From: Neurospora tetraspora
Lineage: Eukaryota; Ascomycota; Sordariomycetes; Sordariales; Sordariaceae
DNA length: 64,000 bases
Reading direction: 5' to 3'
Assembly: GCF_033439725.1 (NCBI RefSeq)
Contig: NW_026944387.1
Span: 3,224,001 to 3,288,000, forward strand
Notes under the pieces: generated by a model
Told to the model about the DNA's origin: nothing
The model's input: only the letters and a program-made list of their open reading frames with translations
The model's database searches: none
Position numbers and translations under genes: made by a program
Part shown: positions 35,986 through 46,887 of the stretch, piece by piece
How the letters are laid out: the number at the start of each line of letters is the position of its first letter
Numbering within the stretch: the first letter of the stretch is position 1

Positions 35986-38900
35986 ATGACCGAGGAAAAG
36001 TTTGCGTCTGGCGGCGAGCATCCCATCCCCGAGTCGCCAGTTTCGCCCCCGAATCCACCATCTCCAGCGAGCAAAGCGGGAAAGAACCCTCTTCTGCTGA
36101 AGCCCGAATACAAAACAGCTGTGAAAGACTTTGTTGTGAGTATCTTGATACGCAGCTGCTCGAAGACCCAATCTCTCATACTTCAGGCAGCGCATATTCT
36201 CCTTTTCGACATGGCTCGACAGAGTACTCATCAGTGCAGCTGTTGTGACCTCTATAGGTGCTGGCATTACTATGCCCGTCATGAACATGATCTTTGGTAT
36301 GTATCACTCAATTTTCATTTCACTGTCCATAAGCAAGTTGTGATACCTGCGAATTAACTCATAGATAGGCAAAATGGTGGGATCATTCACGGGATATTAC
36401 CGTGCCGATGCTTCAACAACATATGAGCTCTTCAAAAAGACCATAAGTACCTGCGCGTAAGTCTCGTTCCAACTCTCTGGCAGCAGCGAGTCAACATGAT
36501 GCTCACTAATTCTTCGCAGTCTATACCTTGTTGGCCTTTTCTTCATTAGGCTTGTACTTGATTATGTGGCCTACGTAAGTCCCTCACCGTTTGTTCTCCG
36601 TTCTCTCGCGCATCACATGCATTGTTTACAGGTTATGTCGATTGTTTAGGTAGGCTTTCGCATGTCGAGCTTGAGAATTTCAGCTGCTATCCGACTGGAA
36701 TACTTGAAGTGTTTGTTCGGGCAGCCAGTCTCTACGCTAGACGTCCTTCCCCCCGGCCAAACAGCCGCCATCATCACTATAACAGCTAGTGTACTTCAAA
36801 CGGGCATCTCCGAGAAACTTTCAGCCTTTCTCCAATCCATATCCACCGTAACAGCTGCATTTGTGATTGCCATCACATACAGTTGGAGCTTGACCTTAGT
36901 CACGAGCAGTGGTCTTGTGTTGATCATGGTGGTCTATGCTGCAACTACCCCTTTTCTCGTCAAGCACTTGAATGACGTACAATATGCCGATATCCAGGCA
37001 TCTACAGTCGCAAACGAGATATTAAGCTCTATGAGAATGATTGCAGCCTGTGGTGCCCAGGGGAAGATGGCTAAAAGGTATGTCAAATGGGTGGACGAAT
37101 CTCGCCATCGGGGTTTGAAGATGTCTCCCATCATCGCACTGCAGCAAGCGCCAGGTAAGTGTTTTCATTTTCTTTTGCGACTGGCCCTCCACACATGTAC
37201 CGTCGAGCGGCCCTTCCCGAATCATCTGACGTCTCTCCAACAGTACAGTTTTCAATATACGCGTGAGTTACATGCCGTCCCTGTTGTCATGACAATAAGA
37301 GTCAATGCTTACACTTTCCAGGACTTTCGCCCTATCATTCTGGTACTCACTCAAAATGTACTACGAGCTTCGCTTTAATAGCGCAGAGACCTTGATTGTG
37401 TGCGTACCTGCGATACTTCCTTTTCACTGCCAAATATCGGACTGGATGACTGATTGATCTTGTGTCAAGCGTCCTGATGTCTATCATGCTCATGACCACC
37501 TCTATAGGTGGAATCACCTCGCCCTTATCCGCAGCTGCTCGGGCAGCTGGCGCGGCCACCGTTTTCTATACCATCATTGACGCAGCAAGACCGGACAAAA
37601 CAGGTCTTAAGGAACCAGACGTCTCTGCATCCGAAGATCTTGTACTTCAAGACGTTAACTTCGCATATCCTACCAGACCAGACCTTGTGATCCTGAATAA
37701 ACTCAGTATCCGATTCCCTGTGGGGAAAACCACCGCAATTGTTGGAGCATCCGGGTCTGGAAAAACAACTATTGTTGGGCTTCTGCTGCGATGGTATGAA
37801 ATCGAGTCTCTCGAGAGCAATGATATGGTGGGTGACATCCGAATTGATTGCTCTCAACTTGAGAATGGAAACCGAAATACTTTGCTAACAAGCGAGCGAA
37901 AACGAAGAGTCTGTTGTGGCGTAACGGCCTTGTCGAAGTTGGGGGTCGGCCCCTGAGAGAGATCGACCTTAAGTGGTGGCGGACTCAAATCGGCCTCGTG
38001 CAGCAAGAACCGTTTCTGTTCAACAGTAGCATCTATCGGAATGTTGAGTTTGGTCTTATAGGCACTGAATGGGAAAATGCCGATCTGGAGACCAAGAAAG
38101 AGCTTGTAAAACAGGCTTGCAAGGAGGCCTTTGCCGACGAGTTCATCAGCCGGTTACCCGAGGTAACGTTCCAAGCTTGGAGTCATCCAGAGATCATAAC
38201 TCCTGGTGTGTGTGTGTTGATTGCTGACAGCTGGATTCAGGGTTACTCGACCATTGTCGGCGATGCGGGCATCAAGCTGAGTGGCGGCCAACGTCAACGA
38301 ATAGCCATCGCTCGAAGCATTGTAAAGCGTCCGAAAATTCTTATTCTGGACGAGGCGACTTCTTCTATTGATGTTCGCGGGGAAAAGGTGGTACAGGCAG
38401 CCTTGGAAAAGCTGTCGAAAGATCGCACGACTATAGTGATTGCACACCGGCTCGGTACCGTCAAGAAGGCTGACAACATCATAGTTCTACGGAAAGGTCA
38501 GGCTGTTCAGCAAGGCACGCACTCGGACCTTTTGGCCGAGGAGGGAGGCGCCTATTGGACACTTGCTACTGCTCAGAAGCTTGTGATGGATTCAACCGAC
38601 CTTAATGAGCTACCGTGCGACCTTGGTGGCAAGCTGGAGGTTACGGAATATGACACACCCACAGCTGATTCAGGGAGTACGATGATAACAACAAGCGCCA
38701 GTGTTGATGAGGAGCTCAAAACGACAGGCGGCCTGAGAAACTACATGCTCCTCCTTTGCGAGCAGAAAAAGCACTGGAAGTGGTATATTGTCTTGATTGT
38801 GAGTGCAATCGGCGGCGGAGGTACGTATCCGTATTTGGACTTGACATTTCCGTCCACCCCCGGTCGTAAAGAAGTCATGAGAGAGTAGCTGACAATCTTG

Positions 38901-41135
38901 TTCGGGCCGCACAGCAAGTCAGCCGATTTCCGCCTACCTCTTTGCAACAGAGCTCATACTGTTCCAATCTTGGGGTCCATGGCTCCCAGGCCTCGCCAGC
39001 TTCTGGAGTCTGATGTTTGTTATGCTTGCTATCTTGGTCGCGATCTCTTACTTTGCATTAGGATGGTCGTCTTCGACAATTGCATTTGTACGCTTCTTGA
39101 ACCTACTTCCTTTCTTGATATCAAATGAGGACGGAATCGCGCTAACGAGAGGAACAAGCACATCACACACCGATATCGTTGCGAGTACTTTGACAACATC
39201 ATATCCCAGCCTATTGGCTTCTTTGACGCTGACGATCACTCGGTTGGTGCACTTACAGCTCGTCTGGCGACTGATCCAAGCCAACTTCAAGAAATACTGG
39301 GCACCAACATGGCTTTCGTGCTCATTTCCATTCTTAACGTCGTTGGCTGCCTGATTATATCCTTCTACTTTGGATGGAAACTGACCATCGTCACGCTATG
39401 CTCCTCGATGCCGCTCATCGTGGCAGCTTCTTTTCTTCGCATTCGATACGAAGCGCGGTTTGAGAAAATGAACAATGAGGTTTTTGCAGAGAGTGCCAAG
39501 TTCGCAACTGAGTCCATCACTGCTTTTAGGACGGTTTCGGCTCTGACTCTAGAAGATATCATCATAGAGCGATATGAAACGCTCCTTCGAGAACATGTCA
39601 AGCATTCGTTTGGAAAGTCCAGTTGGGTTACCTTGATATTTGCCGTGGCCGACAGCATCGCTCTTTTGTGCATGGCTTTTGTTCTCTGGTAGGTATATCC
39701 ACAAGTACCAAGGCCGATCGCTGACGACGGTTCCACGAATATCAACAAAGCTAATTTGGGACCTGATGCCTCACAGGTATGGTGGATCTCTGATGCTCAA
39801 GGGCGAATACTGGCCATTTCAGTACATGATCGTTTACATTGCTGTCCTTCAGGTATGCTTACATTGCGTTTACCCCACTGTTCCAATGGAGTCTCTCATA
39901 TTCGGCCAGTATTCTGATAATGACTGCGGCACAGGGTGGATTGGGAGCAGGCCAATGGTTGAGCTACGGACCCAGTAAGTTAGCAGTACGAGTTAGGATA
40001 TTTGACATATACTGAACGCATCGCCAGATATTGCAAAAGCGAGTGTTGCGGCAGATAGGATCCTTGAGATGAGGGCCAAGGGCCAGGAAACCGAAACGCG
40101 CACTCCACTTGACCGAGGTAGCATGGGCGACAATGACAGCGGTGTTAAAGTCGAGTTCCGCAATGTACGGTTCAGGTATCCAACACGGGATGTACCGGTG
40201 CTTAATGGCCTTGACATAACGGTTAGTCTTTCTACTTTACCTCTACAGTTGAGTTAATGGAATATGGCTGACACCAACTGGAATAGGTTGAGAAAAACCA
40301 GTTTGCTGCCATAGTCGGGCCTTCTGGTACGTGGAAAGATGAGAACGGGTAGTTATAGGCCGACAACTGACATCAACCCAGGTTGCGGAAAAACAACAGT
40401 GGTCTCACTTCTCGAAAGGTCAGTGGCTAGTGAGGAGCACAATCAGCGCACAGTATCCAGACGGCTGACAAACGTTCAGGTTTTATTCCGCAGATTCAGG
40501 CCAGATCCTGTACAATGGGACCGACATCTCGGCCGTCTGCCTTGAAGACTACCGCAGAGATATATCTCTTGTCTCACAAGAACCGAATCTTTTCGATGGG
40601 ACAATTAGAGAGAACATACTCCTGGGAGTAGACCCTGATACTACCACAGAAGAGCAGATTCAACAGGCCTGTCGTGACGCCGAGATCCACGAGTTTATCA
40701 TATCTCTCCCAGACGGATACAATACCGAGATCGGATCCAGGGGAGTGACATTGTCTGGTGGGCAGAAACAACGCTTTGCCATTGCAAGGGCCTTGATACG
40801 GAATCCTCGCTTGCTTCTCTTGGACGAAGCCACATCAAATCTGGATGGCGATACCGAAAGGGCGGTACAGGCTGTTTTCGAAAGGACCAGGAAGAACAGA
40901 ACAATGATCATGGTGGCTCACCGTCTTGCCACTATCCAGAACGCTGATATCATTTTTGTTCTTGGAGATGGCCGCGTGTTGGAAAAAGGAAACCATGCGA
41001 CACTGTTGAAGATGCGTGGAATCTATTACCAGATGGTAAGTGTCCTTCCATCCCTGCTCTTGACAGCCATGCGACTCTTGTGGGATATGTGATGCTGATA
41101 TCATACAGTGTCAAGCTCAAGCTCTGGACAGGTAG
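35986..41135 (+). CDS. Full-size ABC transporter, subfamily B (MDR/P-glycoprotein type), about 1288 aa
   Basis: ATP-driven membrane exporter with layout TMD1-NBD1-TMD2-NBD2. Nineteen inferred exons: 35986-36135, 36191-36296, 36369-36456, 36520-36574, 36650-37154, 37244-37262, 37322-37399, 37470-37827, 37908-38162, 38241-38820, 38915-39087, 39159-39688, 39777-39852, 39935-39974, 40028-40221, 40287-40326, 40382-40418, 40480-41035, 41109-41135. All phases join. NBD1 has Walker A GASGSGKTT (about 426), LSGGQRQR (about 551) and ILILDEATSSID. NBD2 has Walker A GPSGCGKTT (split by an intron), LSGGQKQR and LLLLDEATSNLD. The ATG at 35986 starts a hydrophilic Pro-rich leader. It looks intact. By position it could export the product of the nearby synthase, but general drug efflux is equally possible. 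Confidence 0.92.
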
Positions 41136-42589
41136 AGTTAGCCGAGAGGGTGTTGCGGGCATGGTAAGGTGTTGAAGTGTGCCTGAAGCGATATAGTGTT
41201 TGTGGCGCATTGATTTGACCAACACATTCAGACTGCAACAGTAATCGCCCTGCCGAGGGTGTTTCGGTCGGTCAAACCTTCGGAGAAAGGCGAATTGGTC
41301 GTTACTACGTGCATTTTTAGTTTCTGTACTACGTTTTTTTCGACGAGCAGGCTGCCCAAATGGCACGAGTTAATTCGGTGCCGGCAACACTCCCGATCTG
41401 TATGTCAAGCTGCAGGCCATCTCAGTCGCTTTTAGACATGAGGAGGTTGAAGCCTAGATTAAGCCTCAATATGAAAGTCCTGAATTTGTTAGCAACAGTT
41501 TTGTGAAACTGGGAAAGTTATTTTGTGAAGGAAGAAAGTTTTAGGTACTGCCAACTGGCGGCGTATATAGAGGAGGTGCCAGAATGCAACTTTGGGTAAA
41601 ATGGTATTGCGAGCAAGCGCCGGAACCACATGGGGCTGAGTAAGGTAGATTAAATATTGGTTAATGGCGTGGTGCAGTGAGGAGAAGAATGTATAACATG
41701 AAATGGAAGGTACGTAGGACATCAGATATAACGTGGCAGATACCCAAAAACCGAACCCCGTCTGCCCAGATCTAGTCGGCTCGAGACCTGCAAAGAAGTC
41801 TTCATCAGTGTGTGAGTTAATGATAGCCTCATACCTATGTACAGTTCTAGGTAGACCGAACCGACTATTGATGTCGTGCATGGAAGGGGTAGCATTGTAT
41901 GCGGCTGACTACGAGCCAGTTGCATGTATCTTACGCATAGCTGCCAGGGGAATGGGTTGGCAGGGGCAACTTCCATTCAAATCTGCTGGGTATTCCCGTG
42001 CACTGCACGACATTGAGGACGGCTATGCTCTCAGTGGTTGTTCTTGCTGAAAATACTCCTAGGGTACCTTGTTTGCGAATGCCTTTGTGAGTTGGGGGCT
42101 TTCTTTTGCTTGGTGTAACGGCCCGCCCCAGACGGTTCCTGCAGCCTCTTTGATCCGCCTGTCTTTGTGACTACCATTGAACAAAGATTATCCAATGTTC
42201 CAAGGGTGCGGTTGAAATGAAAAGTGTAAGGCGCGTACAGTTGTTTGTACAATTTCTGAGCTGGACACCGTTACTAACATATCTTGCACTCGTTGCACAA
42301 CAAATCCCTTTCATCCAGATCAACCGTTCTTTGAGCTACTCTCCAAAGAGAGCCGGTGGGCCGGCAATTCATGAAAGGGGTGTTTTGGAAAACAAGCAAA
42401 GAATAATGCTCAGGGACGCATGGTCTTATTCGATCGAGGTTGAGTTGCTCACTCGATAGGTCCTTACCCCAAAAACCCAGCCATGCTTTGTAGGCAGAGG
42501 ACAAGCATGGAAGCGTTCGTAGTGAGTCAACTTTTCCAAATTCCCTTTCTCTCCGAGTTTTTCTTAGTGAGCTGAGCAAGCTTCTTTGA
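41136..42589. other. Spacer downstream of the ABC transporter
   Basis: No gene family was recognised. Open frames on both strands are short and lack supporting splice patterns. Confidence 0.55.
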
Positions 42590-43004
42590 GAGTAACCCTC
42601 CGCACACCCACCCCAAAACCTACACGCACCCAAAATTTTCCCAAATTTCCCAAACACTTTTCAATATCTTTACGAAACTCTTTGCTACTGTTTTGAAACT
42701 TGGTAAGCGTATTGATCTATAGCTAATTGATGTTGTAATGTGAATTCGAGATGTATCTTGGCCGTTAGAATTTTGCTAAGTAGGCGTTTGCATTCGCAGT
42801 GCACGACATTTGCAAAGTACTCAAAATATGACTAATAATTAGCTTAAGGTATTCGGGAAAGGGTTGGAAAGATTAAGAATAGTCTATGAGCCTTACAATA
42901 AGTCTTTTTTTGGCTGTTCAAGTGGCCGGTCTTTGAGAAATGCTGGGAGGTTGTCAAAATTTGGGTGCGTCTAGGTTTTGGGGTGGGTGTGCGGAGGGTT
43001 ACTC
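42590..43004. mobile_element. Non-autonomous DNA transposon (MITE) E, 415 bp, 8-bp target duplication
   Basis: Inverted repeats of about 47 bp start GAGTAACCCTCCGCACACCC, with a single difference near the middle. Perfect 8-bp flanks TTCTTTGA (42582-42589 and 43005-43012) mark the insertion. An 8-bp duplication with long inverted repeats fits hAT or Mutator-like mobilisation. It has no transposase gene. The terminus and length resemble element F at 1869, but this copy is not RIP-degraded. Confidence 0.88.
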
Positions 43005-43829
43005 TTCTTTGAACGTGGTTGTAGACGGATTGTGATGTTCTTGGGCAGAACCAGGTTCGGAGGCGGCACCTTGCCCACTAAAACAAACAACCCAGATGGT
43101 CCCTTTACAAACCCATATCTCCGACTACTGGAGATGAATTGTAGCGAGGATTCCGAAGCTCCCCATGTGCCACTTGTTGTTTAGAAGCGGCGGCTCCTGA
43201 GATATAGGGGGCCATGCCGAAGTTGAATCGCACATGAGGGTGAGGCACAGCTGCAACACATCTTGCCCCTGTATAATATCCTCCAGATTGGCAAAGATCC
43301 CGAATCGTCCGCACTCACCTCTAGGCATCCGAGGACCCACGGCCAATATTAAACTGCACCTCGGTCAATAGGTGACCTCGAGTTGCAGCCACTTGCAGAA
43401 CACTTGCAGAACATCCTCCGTGGGCACACATCGCGAGTCCAAACAGAGAGGACAGGGATTCAGAACATCAGTAAGCAATCACTCCGAGGTTGTGATAGAC
43501 AGAACGCCATTCAGTCAGCTTGGAGACTTGGATGTTATCAGGTTCCGGACGAGCTTCAACTCAAACATGGTACGGAAGCTTGAGGAAAACCTGAGTATAA
43601 AGACCCAGTTCTCAAGGCCACTGACAAGTCCTTTGTTCAACATTCCTTTCATTGCTCCACAAGCTTCACCATCAGGTAGAGCTATATCTACCACCATTTC
43701 CAGAAGCCATTGTCTTCACTCGCCCTTGTTCTATCTACGGGAGCTCCTTTCTCCAACGTTCTACGGCAAGACACTCAAGTTTACCGGAACGTAAGCAGCC
43801 ATCACTGTCCAGGTTCCCAAGACATAGCC
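43005..43829. other. Spacer and promoter of the GH71 gene
   Basis: No separate gene was recognised. It leads into the GH71 start codon at 43830. Confidence 0.5.
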
Positions 43830-45296
43830 ATGGCGGTCAAAACGTTCTCCAGTTTCCTTTTCGGGATTTTTGCCATCTGCCTCTGGGCTGGCCACATGCT
43901 CGGAGCACAAGCTGCTCCCGCACCTATTACGGATTCCCTCAATCGGAGGCAATCAGCCACTGACAAGCTAGTATTTGCGCATTTCATGGTAAGAATCACT
44001 AGCTAGAGTGTCTTCTTCTTCCATGTACTTGAACATGGCAACGAGCTAACGAGTGTTCCAACAGATTGGTATTGTGGGCAACCGGGGATCCTCGGCTGAC
44101 TTCGATTATGATATGCAAAAGGCCAAGGCCATAGGTAAGCTCTCATCCCTTTCGTATATGCCATACTTTATGCTGCTGGGGTGCCAGAGACTGATGGTTC
44201 CATGATAGGCATCGATGCATTTGCGCTCAACATTGGAGTTGATGACTACATCGACACCCAGCTGGGATTCGCCTACGAGTCAGCGGCTCGCAATGGCATG
44301 AAAGTTTTCATCTCGTTTGATTTCAACTGGTGGCATCCGAGCACCCAAGCTGCCGACGTAGGACACAAGATTACTCAGTATGCCTCCCTTCCCGCACAGC
44401 TGAAAATCAACGGAAGAGTCTTTGCCTCGAGCTTCATTGGGGATGGCCTTGATGTAGCCCAAATGAGGGCAGCAGCGGGAGTTGACGTCTTCTGGGCGCC
44501 CAACTTCAACCCTTCCCAGACTCCAAACAACGGGGCCCTCGACTCGGCATTCAACTGGATGGCATGGCCAAACAACGGGGCCAACAAAGCCCCCCAACCT
44601 GGACAGAGTTTTTCCGTGGCTGACGGGGACAACGCCTACAAAGCGTGGTTGGGTTCCAAGCCATATATGGCCCCAATCTCCCCGTGGTTCTCTACCCACT
44701 TTGGCCCCGAGGTTAGCTACAGCAAGAACTGGGTGTTCCCAGGAGATCTTCTCTGGTATAACCGGTGGAATGAGATTCTGACGTTGGCTCCCCGCTACGT
44801 CGAGATCATCACCTGGAATGACTACGGGGAGTCCCACTACATTGGCCCCCTTGACTCGAAGCATACCGACGATGGAAACTCCAAGTGGGTCAATGACATG
44901 CCGCACGAAGGATGGATGGACCTAGCAAAGCCGTTCATTGCAGCCTACAAGGCAGGTGCCAGCAAGCCTGATGCCTACATCAGCGAAGATCAAATCATTT
45001 ACTGGTACCGACCGACCCTCAAATCCTTGAACTGCGATGCCACCGATACTACCCTGCAGGATGCCAACAACAGCAGCGGGAACTACTTCAAGGGAAGACC
45101 AAATGGATACGAGACCATGGAGGATGCCGTGTTTGTCGTCTCTCTCTTGAAGACCGCCGGGCAGATCAAGGTGACGTCTGGCGGTAATTCCGCTGTCACC
45201 TACCAAGTCCCCGCAGGTGCTTTTGCACAGAAGATTCCGATGGGCGTTGGGAAGCAAAGGTTCGAGCTCGTCCGTAACGGACAGTCTGTGTGCTAA
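43830..45296 (+). CDS. Secreted GH71 alpha-1,3-glucanase (mutanase), 438 aa, C-terminally truncated
   Basis: Hydrolyses alpha-1,3-glucan of fungal cell walls outside the cell. Exons are 43830-43988, 44065-44134 and 44209-45296. A signal peptide is clear: MAVKTFSS followed by a hydrophobic stretch ending near GAQAAPAP. Family motifs are VFAHFM, FDFNWWHPST, FWAPNFNPSQ and ITWNDYGESHYIGP, the last carrying conserved acidic residues. The catalytic barrel and most of the following beta-domain are present. Family members continue past GQSV into an ISNTCPCGIYNF segment; here TAA at 45294 ends the frame and that segment continues in another frame. The truncated product might still be active. A 38-bp GT-AG stretch (45284-45321) could in principle be spliced to restore the frame, but it is shorter than usual. 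Confidence 0.85.
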
Positions 45297-45834
45297 GCGG
45301 CACCTCCCCGAGAGATATCAGCAACACATGCCCTTGTGGTATCTACAACTTCAACGCATTTGTCGGCCAGCTGCCTTTCAAGACATTTGGGTCACTGGAT
45401 TCGCAAGGTCTGACTTCTCTGACTGTTGGACTCCATGTGAGCACTTGTCAGCCGACTCCTACCTTGATCGGTACTGCGCCCCCATCAAATGATCCCCAGC
45501 CTACGAACAATCCGCCTACTTCAAGCACGATCCCGACTCAAACCGTCACCACAGCACCTCCTGCCTCTACCCCAACCAACTGCAACGGCGGCACGGTTGC
45601 TGACGGGGAGTCGCCAAACCTTCCGGTCTTTGCGACTTTTCGTGCTCTCAGGGCTACTGCCCACCTGGACCCTGCAAGTGTACTTCGTTCGGTACGCCGG
45701 GATGGAGTGTGACACCGACGAAGCCCCCAGGCTGCCCAGCTCCAGGTCTCGATGACGGTTACAAGGGACTTTGCGCCTTTACTTGCGCCAGAGATTATTG
45801 CCCTTCAGATGCCTGCTCGCCGAACTGCGGCTAG
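45297..45834 (+). pseudogene. Out-of-frame C-terminal tail of the GH71 gene (cysteine-rich repeats)
   Basis: Translated after a shift at about 45288 (two extra bases, TG doubled), the DNA continues the family with ISNTCPCGIYNFNAF, then a Thr/Pro-rich linker. A second shift near 45620 (one base missing) leads to Cys-rich modules such as CSQGYCPPGPCKC and CARDYCPSDACSPNC, ending at TAG 45832-45834. Such modules in GH71 enzymes may bind carbohydrate. The sequence is still recognisable codon by codon, so the damage is recent or is assembly error. Confidence 0.75.
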
Positions 45835-46192
45835 AGGAAAAGTTTGCTGTTGCAATTTGTTCGAAGTAGCGGACATCCTTTCCTTTTTGTTTTTCTTCGT
45901 CAAGATTCAAGTTGAATATTTTCCTGTAACTAACTTTTTGCACAACACGCTCGCTTGGGAGAATAGTTGTACATAGAGGTACCTCGAGCTATAGAAAGGG
46001 CGCCCTGCATTTATTATTTTCCAGCTCTTCCTTTCGTTGTCCATTTGTTCAGCCAGTTACCTACTTGTTCGTGATGTCCTTATAGTCGATACCAAGTTTC
46101 TCACATATGTCAACACCCAAGTTGAAGAGCCTATTCCGGTATCTCAAAGAGACGTCCACCATCGGTCAATATATTGCCATTTTATCGAGACC

Positions 46193-46708
46193 ATGGCCCA
46201 ACAAAGCTCACACGTGGAAACGCGTATGCTTGACTCAGGCTGGCACCTGAGACAGTATGTCAAGCATCACCAAGACGAACATCCATGGCTTCCAGTCGAA
46301 AAGATCCCAAGCGAAGTCCATTTGGAGCTCATGCGACACGGCAAGATCCCGGACCCCTTTGTTGTTGAGGGGTCCTTGGGGAGCGATGAGCTCGAGCCAT
46401 TTGTCATTCACGCTGTCTTGTTCGTGTGTAACAAGCAGGTCTCGTACGACATATCTTGGCCTGAACCGATCAAGTACCTTGACTTCACTGATCGTGGTGT
46501 TGAGGTCAGAGATGTTGGCGGTTCTATGGTAGAGATCTCAGCACAGAAGCCGGTCAAGGGCTTTGTGTTTGCGGAGAGACAGGGTATGAAGCTCAGCGAC
46601 AACGGGTTGGATTTGGTCCCCGGGAAAGAGCCTAGACGAGTGCATATCGAAGTCAGTGACGAGAACCTGAAAGTAGACGAGTTGGCCTGGACATTTGTTG
46701 GCCGATAG
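46193..46708 (+). pseudogene. GH2 beta-mannosidase remnant with large internal deletion, frame kept, 171 aa
   Basis: The first part carries the family N-terminus: LDSGWHLRQY, WLPVEKIPSEVHLELM and HGKIPDPF, normally the start of an enzyme of about 840 residues. After about 65 residues it jumps to the family's C-terminal end: ISWPEPIKYLDFTDRGVEV, KPVKGFVF and SDNGLDLVPG, closing with ELAWTFVGR. The whole (alpha/beta)8 catalytic domain with both glutamates is gone, yet the frame is open throughout. It cannot be a working mannosidase. Whether it is expressed is unknown. The frame is open upstream to about 46037, but the ATG at 46193 fits the family start. Confidence 0.8.
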
Positions 46709-46887
46709 GATGTTTCATATGAGAATGGCTGGCTTACAATCATCATATGCTGTGCTATAACAAGGATCACGAACACGATTACTTCTGTACGGCGCTACTG
46801 ATATAGCCATGGCTTTGAAGAGTATTTTGATGATTCTTATACGTCCCTTCCTCATGCCGAGATGAGTAGTCTGGGTTGAGATTCAGA

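Noticed and set aside
36647-36649. In-frame TAG in the ABC transporter near exon 5
   Set aside because: It is the 3' end of an intron (36575-36649); splicing there joins DYVAY to VGFRMSS in frame.
37832-37863. 32-bp intron in the first nucleotide-binding domain
   Set aside because: Too short. The intron 37828-37907 has a GCTAAC branch site and joins the same frame.
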